This document shows positions 58,559-64,000 of a stretch of DNA of 64,000 bases, in pieces. Made by a program: the position numbers and the translations under genes. Origin of the DNA: Rhizobium sp. ACO-34A (lineage in GTDB: Bacteria > Pseudomonadota > Alphaproteobacteria > Rhizobiales > Rhizobiaceae); the NCBI GenBank assembly GCA_002600635.1, contig CP021371.1, positions 871,001 to 935,000 of the forward strand, read 5' to 3'. The notes under the pieces are model-generated. The model was given only the letters and a program-made list of their open reading frames with translations, was not told where the DNA came from and searched no databases. Within the stretch, counting starts at the first letter, position 1. Each line of letters opens with the position of its first letter.

Positions 58559-59890
58559 ATGGCGTCCTCTGGCAAGTCAGACACGCGTGGCATTGCGCCG
58601 CGCAGCAGCGCTCCCCGTGCATCGAGCCGCACGTCGCCGGGTCGAAAGTCCTGGTCCAGGCCGACGATCATCGGCGTCGGTGCCGCTCTCGGCCTCTGGG
58701 CCACTGCGGCGATTGCAACCGTGCACATGTTCACCTCCGGCCCCTCATCGACATCCACCATTCGCCTTGAGAGCGCCCGGATCGCTCCAGTTCCCGTGGC
58801 GCGGACGGACCGCAAGTCGGGCCGGCAGGCAACGGTCGAGGCGAACGCCATCAATTTCGCCGCCATGGAAGAAGCGCGGGCAAGGCTCGCCGCAGCAATC
58901 GAGGATACCGACGATGTCGGCCTCCTGATGCTGCCTGCCTCCATGGAACTGGCATCGGTCGACAAATCGGACCGGCTGGATCTGATCGGCTTCAACTATG
59001 CCAGCAACCCTCAGGCGCTTGATGGCTTGAGGCGGGATCTGGCGGCCGCTGTCGCGGAGCGCATGGCACTTCAGCTCGCCGCCGCTGCCGAAGCGGAGAA
59101 GCAAAAGACGGCACAGGGTACCGATCCGGTCATGACCGCCTCGATCGCGCCCGTTTCCGCCACCGCTGCGACTGACCCCGCACTCGCCTATGCGGCTGCC
59201 ATGCCGGCGAAGGAAGTGGTGCCGATGGGCGTGGATCCTCGCGAACAGCCCTTCGTCGAACTCCTGTCCGAACCCGCGATCAACGATCACGAGGAGCTGC
59301 CTGACGGCGGCCCGATGCCGACGGCAAAGCCCGGCAAGCCGGCCGTGTCTCCCGCCAAGCCGGCTGGCCGCAGGCTGAAACCCGCAACCGTTGAGCTCGC
59401 TTACGCAAAGCCCGGAAACCCGCTCGTCATGGATGACGAGGAAGATCGTCCGTCGCTCTTCTCGCGCAAGCCGAAGCTTCCGGGTCGTGGCGTCGCCGTC
59501 TACGACATCTCGGCGGGCATTGTTCACATGCCGAATGGTGAAAAGCTCGAGGCTCATTCCGGCCGCGCCCAGATGCGCGACGATCCGCGCTTCGTGCATA
59601 TGAAGAACCGTGGCCCGACGCCGCCGAACGTCTACAGCCTGCGCATGCGCGAAGCCCGTTTCCACGGCATCGAGGCAATCCGCATGACCCCTGTCGGCGA
59701 TGCGAAGATGTATGGCCGCGACGGTTTCCTCACCCACACCTATCTGCTGCGCACGCGCGGCGATTCCTCGGGTTGCGTGGTGTTCGAGGATTACAACCGC
59801 TTCCTGAACGCCTTCAAGCGCGGCGAGGTCAAGACGCTGATCGTCGTGCCGCGCATGACGGAACTGCCGAAATACGTCGCGATGATGTGA
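58559..59890 (+). CDS. DUF2778-type (L,D-transpeptidase-like) exported protein
   Basis: 443 aa from the ATG at 58559; in-frame alternatives at 58364 and 58514 exist and none has a strong ribosome binding site. One membrane helix (about residues 34-55, TIIGVGAALGLWATAAIATV) is followed by a long Ala/Pro-rich periplasmic linker. The C-terminal domain (VAVYDISAGIVHMPNGEKLE onward) ends with a His and the motif RGDSSGCVVFEDYNRF, matching the H...SxGC active site of DUF2778 and L,D-transpeptidase-like enzymes. A cell-wall role is likely. Similar proteins are widespread in Rhizobiales. Confidence 0.8.
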   Translation: MASSGKSDTRGIAPRSSAPRASSRTSPGRKSWSRPTIIGVGAALGLWATAAIATVHMFTSGPSSTSTIRLESARIAPVPVARTDRKSGRQATVEANAINFAAMEEARARLAAAIEDTDDVGLLMLPASMELASVDKSDRLDLIGFNYASNPQALDGLRRDLAAAVAERMALQLAAAAEAEKQKTAQGTDPVMTASIAPVSATAATDPALAYAAAMPAKEVVPMGVDPREQPFVELLSEPAINDHEELPDGGPMPTAKPGKPAVSPAKPAGRRLKPATVELAYAKPGNPLVMDDEEDRPSLFSRKPKLPGRGVAVYDISAGIVHMPNGEKLEAHSGRAQMRDDPRFVHMKNRGPTPPNVYSLRMREARFHGIEAIRMTPVGDAKMYGRDGFLTHTYLLRTRGDSSGCVVFEDYNRFLNAFKRGEVKTLIVVPRMTELPKYVAMM

Positions 59891-59915
59891 GCTCGGGCAG
59901 GCGCCCGCCGCATCG

Positions 59916-60365
59916 TCATGACCTGTCCGGGTCATCGGAGATTTTCTCGTATCGGGACCAGGGGCGCCCGCGCAGGCGCCTTTCGTAACGGGGCAGCTTG
60001 GTCAGCCCCAGTCGTTGCCGGAGATACGAAGACTGAGTCATGCAGCGCCGAAGGCTGGTCTCGTCGATCTCTGCCAGGCAAAGCGGCAGGCGGGAGACGG
60101 CGTCTCCGGAAAAGCCGAGCATGCGCTGCGCTTCGACGGCGACGGCCTGATATGTGCTCGGCACCATCGGTCCGCTGCAGCCTTCATCCCGCCGGCATTT
60201 CCGTATGCGGCAGTGATGGGTAGCCACGGCAAGCGTCGCGGCCAGGCGGAGTTCCCGCTCATGCAGGTCTGCCCGCCAGAGCTCATGGGTTTGCCGGACG
60301 ATGCCTGCATCGTCATCGCTCCTGTCGTTCTGGCCCTTCTTGCTCTGGTTATCGTCGTCGCGCAT
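59916..60365 (-). CDS. hypothetical protein
   Basis: 149 aa from the ATG at 60365, with AAGGAGA upstream; an in-frame start at 60476 would add 37 residues. The N-terminus is highly polar (MRDDDNQSKKGQNDRSDDDA). The middle has a Cys-rich stretch CRIRKCRRDEGCSGP and the C-terminus is basic (RLGLTKLPRYERRLRGRPWS). I do not recognise the family. It is convergent with the DUF2778 gene. Confidence 0.65.
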   Translation of the reverse strand: MRDDDNQSKKGQNDRSDDDAGIVRQTHELWRADLHERELRLAATLAVATHHCRIRKCRRDEGCSGPMVPSTYQAVAVEAQRMLGFSGDAVSRLPLCLAEIDETSLRRCMTQSSYLRQRLGLTKLPRYERRLRGRPWSRYEKISDDPDRS

Positions 60366-60870
60366 GGTTTCTCCTTCACGCGAGCCGGAGGCCCCGTGTC
60401 GTGCTGGATTTTCGATATCCTCCTTGCGGAGGATCGGCCGGGGCACGATCGCGTGCCGAGACAATAGTAAAAACATGACACCCGATCATGCCCCGTTCGG
60501 TGTGTTTTTCCGGACGAACTCGGTCTCTCTGCGCGGATGACGGCACCTTTCCCAGGGTTGCGCTCGCGAACATTCCCGTCCGTGGCGCCACGAAAGGCCG
60601 TGTGAGCAGCCAGTCGCCGGTCCAATCATGTGTGCCCTGCAGGCACGCCCCGCCCTGTTTCAGGCGAGAGGGAGACCATTCTCATCCAGCCCCCGGGATC
60701 TGCACCGCGTTTCGAACAGGCCACCGGGTCACCGGCCCCGCCTCGCCGGCAACGCAAGCCGGTGTAACCGCGACGGGACGGAGTCATTCTAGGCGTGGAG
60801 ATGGAGGGCGGGGATTTTGTGGGAAAACGGGGAAGAAAAGGGGGGACACTGCGAAACGCGGTGAAGCCTG
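60366..60870. other. intergenic region without a supported gene
   Basis: About 500 bp upstream of the hypothetical gene. Open frames are present but GC-rich, overlapping and without ribosome binding sites. I see nothing I can name. Confidence 0.4.
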
Positions 60871-60879
60871 CCCCTCATC

Positions 60880-60993
60880 CCCCAGCCCCCTTCTCCCCGC
60901 AAGCGGGGAGAAGGGGGCTGGGGCACGGCGCAGAGCAAGACGCGGGACGAGCCGCGACGCTTCCGTTCCCTCTCCCCGCTTGCGGGGAGAGGG
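60880..60993. repeat. GC-rich palindromic repeat pair
   Basis: First palindrome: a perfect 21 bp stem at 60880-60900 and 60903-60923 with a two-base loop (core CTTCTCCCCGC / GCGGGGAGAAG). Second: a perfect 12 bp stem CCCTCTCCCCGC / GCGGGGAGAGGG at 60968-60993. The outer sequences CCCCTCA and TGAGGGG are inverted relative to each other. Such elements are dispersed in rhizobial genomes. They lie downstream of the chemoreceptor gene and may act on its transcript. Confidence 0.8.
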
Positions 60994-61061
60994 TCAGGGT
61001 GAGGGGCTTTTTCGCCAGCGGCTCATGGAAGGCCTTGCCGGCGAAGGGAGGGAAGAGCCGT

Positions 61062-62849
61062 TCAGAACTCCTGCCAGTCGTCGGTCTTCAGGGCGGTGTT
61101 GCCGGCGACGGCGGAAACCGGACGGGGCGCGGGGCGACGGGCCGGAGCCGCGTCGTGCACGGGCGCTGCAGCATGATATGCGGGAGCCACCCCTGAATGA
61201 CTGAACGAGCCGCCGAGGTCGAAACGGGAGACGAGCTGCCGCAAACGTTCGGTTTCCTGGCTGAGAGCGACTCCGGAAGCCGTGCTTTCCTCGACCATGG
61301 CGGCGTTCTGCTGGGTCATCTGGTCCATCTGGTTGACGGCGGTATTGACCTCGGAAAGACCGGTTGCCTGTTCGCGGGAGGCTGTGGCGATCGCTTCCAT
61401 GTGCTGGTTGACCGAGAGAATATTGTCCTGAATGGTCCGCAGCGCTTCTCCTGTCTCACTGACGAGCCTCACGCCGCCTTTCACCTCCTCGGAGGAGTTG
61501 CGGATCAGTTCCTTGATTTCCTTGGCGGCCTGTGCCGAGCGCTGGGCAAGCTCGCGCACTTCCTGAGCGACGACCGCGAAACCCTTGCCGGCCTCGCCGG
61601 CGCGAGCCGCCTCGACACCGGCGTTCAGCGCCAGCAGATTGGTCTGGAAGGCGATCTCGTCGATCACGCCGATGATGTTGGAAATCTGGCCCGACGACTG
61701 TTCGATGCGCGCCATTGCACCGACCGCATCGGCGACGACAGAGCCGGAGTGAACGGCGCTTGCATTGGCTGTTTCCGCAGCCTGGCGGGCCTCTTCCGCC
61801 CGGGCAGACGCGTTGCGGACATTGACCGTGATTTCATCGAGTGCGGCGGCTGTTTCCTCCAGCGATGCCGCCTGCTGTTCGGTGCGTTTTGAAAGATCCT
61901 GCGCGCTCTGGCTGATCTCGCGCGAGCCGGCGTCGATCTGGCCGGCGGATGTCGCAACCGATCCAAGAGCTTCGGCAAGCCCGGATACGGCGTCGTTGAA
62001 ATTGCCGCGCAGGCTTTCGAAATCCGCGCCGAAAGGCTGATCGAGCCGGAAGGCGAGATTGCCGGAGGCGAGCTTGTTGAGGCCCTCGCCGATGGTGGTG
62101 ACGGCATGGACACGCTCGGTGACGTCCATCGCGAACTTCACCACCTTGCTGACATTGCCCTTCGCATCGCGGATCGGATTGTAGGAGGCATTGATCACGA
62201 CCCTCTTGCCGTTCTTGCCGATGCGCAGGAATTCGTCGGCCTGGAACCGGCCACTGCGCAGCGCCTGCCAGAATTCCTGATATTCCGGGCTGCGGGCATA
62301 GGAAGGTTCGACGAACATGCTGTGGTGCTTGCCCCGGATCTCGTCCATCGAATAGCCGAGCGTCTTGAGGAAATTGTCGTTCGCCCTGATCACCGTGCCA
62401 TCGGGGGAGAATTCGATGATCGCCTGGACGCGGCTGATGGCCTCGATCTGGTTCTGGTAGTCGAGGTTTTGCAGGCGTTCCTTTGCATTGGCCCATTCCA
62501 CGGCAAAACCGTCGAGCTTGTTGCCGCGTTTCAGCGGCGTCACGATGAGATCGAAGGCGTGAGCGCCCACCCAGATGGTCGCCTTGTGCTGCTTCTGCAG
62601 GTTGGCCAGCATGTTGCGCTGGTGGGAGGGGTTCTTGTGGAAGATGTCGATATTGCTGCCGATCAGCTTTGCGAACTCGAAGCGGGGCAATTCCTTCTTC
62701 AGGTCGCTTTCCGCATCCCGCAACAGGTCACGCACGGCGCCGTTCATGTAGACGATATTGAGCTTTGCATCGGCGAGCATGATGTTGGCCGATATCGTTT
62801 CGAGCGCGTCGATACGGGCGCGCAACCCGCCATTGGTCATTCCGAACAT
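61062..62849 (-). CDS. PAS-domain methyl-accepting chemotaxis protein
   Basis: 595 aa from the ATG at 62849; the frame is open to 62972, but that extension is unlike the family. There are no membrane segments, so it is a cytoplasmic receptor. Two PAS domains: one at about residues 15-130 ([20 protein letters not shown]) and one at about 140-250 ([20 protein letters not shown], ending [12 protein letters not shown]). A HAMP-like and signalling region follows, with the hairpin tip [20 protein letters not shown]. The C-terminus DDWQEF resembles the CheR/CheB-tethering pentapeptide. It probably senses redox or energy state. Confidence 0.9.
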   Translation of the reverse strand: MFGMTNGGLRARIDALETISANIMLADAKLNIVYMNGAVRDLLRDAESDLKKELPRFEFAKLIGSNIDIFHKNPSHQRNMLANLQKQHKATIWVGAHAFDLIVTPLKRGNKLDGFAVEWANAKERLQNLDYQNQIEAISRVQAIIEFSPDGTVIRANDNFLKTLGYSMDEIRGKHHSMFVEPSYARSPEYQEFWQALRSGRFQADEFLRIGKNGKRVVINASYNPIRDAKGNVSKVVKFAMDVTERVHAVTTIGEGLNKLASGNLAFRLDQPFGADFESLRGNFNDAVSGLAEALGSVATSAGQIDAGSREISQSAQDLSKRTEQQAASLEETAAALDEITVNVRNASARAEEARQAAETANASAVHSGSVVADAVGAMARIEQSSGQISNIIGVIDEIAFQTNLLALNAGVEAARAGEAGKGFAVVAQEVRELAQRSAQAAKEIKELIRNSSEEVKGGVRLVSETGEALRTIQDNILSVNQHMEAIATASREQATGLSEVNTAVNQMDQMTQQNAAMVEESTASGVALSQETERLRQLVSRFDLGGSFSHSGVAPAYHAAAPVHDAAPARRPAPRPVSAVAGNTALKTDDWQEF

Positions 62850-63058
62850 GTCTTGCAGTCCCCAAGCAGCAACGTTGTCGATGACCGGTTGCCGCGCCGC
62901 AGCCGCCTTGCGCCCAGCCAGTGACGCGCAGTCGGGAACCCTCATGGAAGCGATGGCCCCCGCCCGCATCACATGAGGCGAATCTTATATAAGGATGGTG
63001 TCTATTACCTTAATGACAAATGGCAAGTCTGACGCGGTCTGGCTCAGGCAGGATTGGA

Positions 63059-64000
63059 TCAGCCGCCGGCCCTTGCCGCGGAGGAGGCCGCGCCGGGCGG
63101 ATGGCCCATGACGCGCTTGAAGGCGCGGCTGAAGGCGGCCTGAGAACCATATCCGAGGCGAAGTGCCGCCGTTTCGATCGGCATGCGGTCCTTGGCGATC
63201 CACTGGGATGCGAGCCGCATGCGAAGCTCGGTGAGATAGCGGACAGGCGTCATGCCGGTGACATCGAGAAAGCGTTCGGCGAAGACGGAGCGTGAGGCGC
63301 CCATCCTGTCGGCCAGTTCGGCGACGGTCCAGTCGTGGCCCGGCGCATTGTGAAGGGCGACGAGCACCCGTCCGAGCCGCGGGTCGCGCAGGGCCGCGAT
63401 CCAGCCGGTGGCATCGCCGCAGCCGCATTCGACCCAGGCGCGGACGATGAAGGCGGCGACCACATCGGCAAGGCGCGCGAGAATGCCGGCGAAGCCCGCA
63501 CGGGCGGTTTTCGCCTCGCGCTCCATAGCCTCCAGCATCGGCAGTATTTCCGGATAGCGGTCGGAAAGCGTGCCGACCAGCATGACCTCCGGCATCATCG
63601 AAACAAGCGGATGCAGGCCGCCGAGATCGAATTCCATGCAGCCGCTGAAGACGAGGGCGCGACCGTCTTCGGCGCAGGTCTCGCCGTTGCAGGCATCGAC
63701 CGCGCTGACCGAGGCGCAGATCGGCTTCGTCACGAGCGCCCGCACATCCTGGCACTTGATCTCGGAAGATGACACGAGCGCATGGCTGCCGCCGCGCGGC
63801 AGGAGCACGGCGGAACCGGTATCCATGGTGTGAAACAGGCCGCCCGGCGTGCGCAGGTGAACCGGACCACGGGCGATGAAATGGAACTGGGCGCGTCCCT
63901 CCACTTCGCCGAACGAGAGCCCGAAGGGCGGGGTGGCTTCGATCCGCTGATAGTCGAGGCCGACCAGCCGCATGCCCATGAGCAATTCGCTCACGAGATC
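63059..64000 (-). CDS. AraC-family transcriptional regulator (cupin_6 type; 5' end may lie outside window)
   Basis: At least 311 aa. The frame is open to the window edge, with a GTG at 63994, so the true start may lie outside. The N-terminal cupin-like domain contains LMGMRLVGLDYQRIEATPPF and the Cys pattern ACNGETCAEDGRALVFSGC. The C-terminal AraC helix-turn-helix pair is WTVAELADRMGASRSVFAER and IETAALRLGYGSQAAFSRAF. Such regulators often control small redox or membrane-protein genes. It is on the same strand as, and upstream of, the chemoreceptor gene, 210 bp apart. Confidence 0.88.
   Translation of the reverse strand, partial: DLVSELLMGMRLVGLDYQRIEATPPFGLSFGEVEGRAQFHFIARGPVHLRTPGGLFHTMDTGSAVLLPRGGSHALVSSSEIKCQDVRALVTKPICASVSAVDACNGETCAEDGRALVFSGCMEFDLGGLHPLVSMMPEVMLVGTLSDRYPEILPMLEAMEREAKTARAGFAGILARLADVVAAFIVRAWVECGCGDATGWIAALRDPRLGRVLVALHNAPGHDWTVAELADRMGASRSVFAERFLDVTGMTPVRYLTELRMRLASQWIAKDRMPIETAALRLGYGSQAAFSRAFKRVMGHPPGAASSAARAGG

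Noticed and set aside
60488..61204. 238-codon plus-strand ORF
   Set aside because: Runs through the palindromic repeats and into the antisense of the chemoreceptor gene; Arg/Pro/Gly-rich with no start signal.

Overview
The window is about 64 kb of a chromosome from a member of the Rhizobiaceae (Alphaproteobacteria, Rhizobium/Agrobacterium/Sinorhizobium group; I cannot name the genus). The evidence is a GC-rich sequence and the typical rhizobial flagellar locus: flgF-fliI, flgBC-fliE-flgGAI-motE-flgH-fliLP, four tandem flagellin genes, motB-motC-fliK, the OmpR-like motility regulator rem, flaF-flbT, and a following aglREFGAK alpha-glucoside locus.

Layout. 1-2662 (-): flgF, fliI and a partial flagellar orf. 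3129-9303 (+): the rod, ring and early export operon flgB to fliP. 9730-12658 (-): a hypothetical gene and a TPR/O-GlcNAc-transferase-like glycosyltransferase. 13017-17689 (+): four flagellin genes, three nearly alike and one divergent. 17890-24096 (+): a FliH-like protein, motB, motC, fliK, a lytic transglycosylase and rem copy A. 24277-26502 (-): a six-repeat DUF1217-like protein. 26797-31700 (+): flhA, fliR, a FliJ-like protein, a FlgJ-type rod protein, an FlgN-like protein and a FliL-like protein. 31916-40069: a glycan-modification island with two GT2 enzymes, UDP-galactopyranose mutase, a GT4-repeat-methyltransferase fusion, a DUF707-like protein and two coiled-coil proteins. 40318-45715 (-): fliQ, flgD, flbT, flaF, flgL, flgK, flgE. 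45949-46620 (-): rem copy B. 47290-49138 (+): a WecG/TagA-type glycosyltransferase and folD. 49195-56921: aglR and aglEFGAK. 57065 to the end: a PilZ-like protein, an atypical SDR, a DUF2778 protein, a hypothetical protein, a PAS chemoreceptor and an AraC-type regulator.

The most unusual feature is the rem duplication. A block of about 1,027 bp, holding the last 29 codons of the transglycosylase gene, the rem promoter and all of rem, occurs twice in inverted orientation about 21.9 kb apart. It brackets the flhA block, the sugar island and the flgE-fliQ block. The two Rem proteins are identical. Copy A keeps the ancestral upstream neighbour (transglycosylase) and copy B keeps the ancestral downstream neighbour (flgE). 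The block is therefore the scar of an inversion and a possible substrate for further flipping.

Together the genes describe one flagellar system: export gate and ATPase, basal body, a stator with the rhizobial periplasmic proteins MotC and MotE, hook and filament, and the FlaF/FlbT flagellin regulators. Two sets of sugar-modifying enzymes beside it suggest that the filament is glycosylated, possibly with GlcNAc-like and galactofuranose residues (inference). CtrA-type TTAA-N7-TTAA sites in the rem and DUF1217/flhA intergenic regions, and GTTAACC motifs before all four flagellin genes, suggest cell-cycle input.
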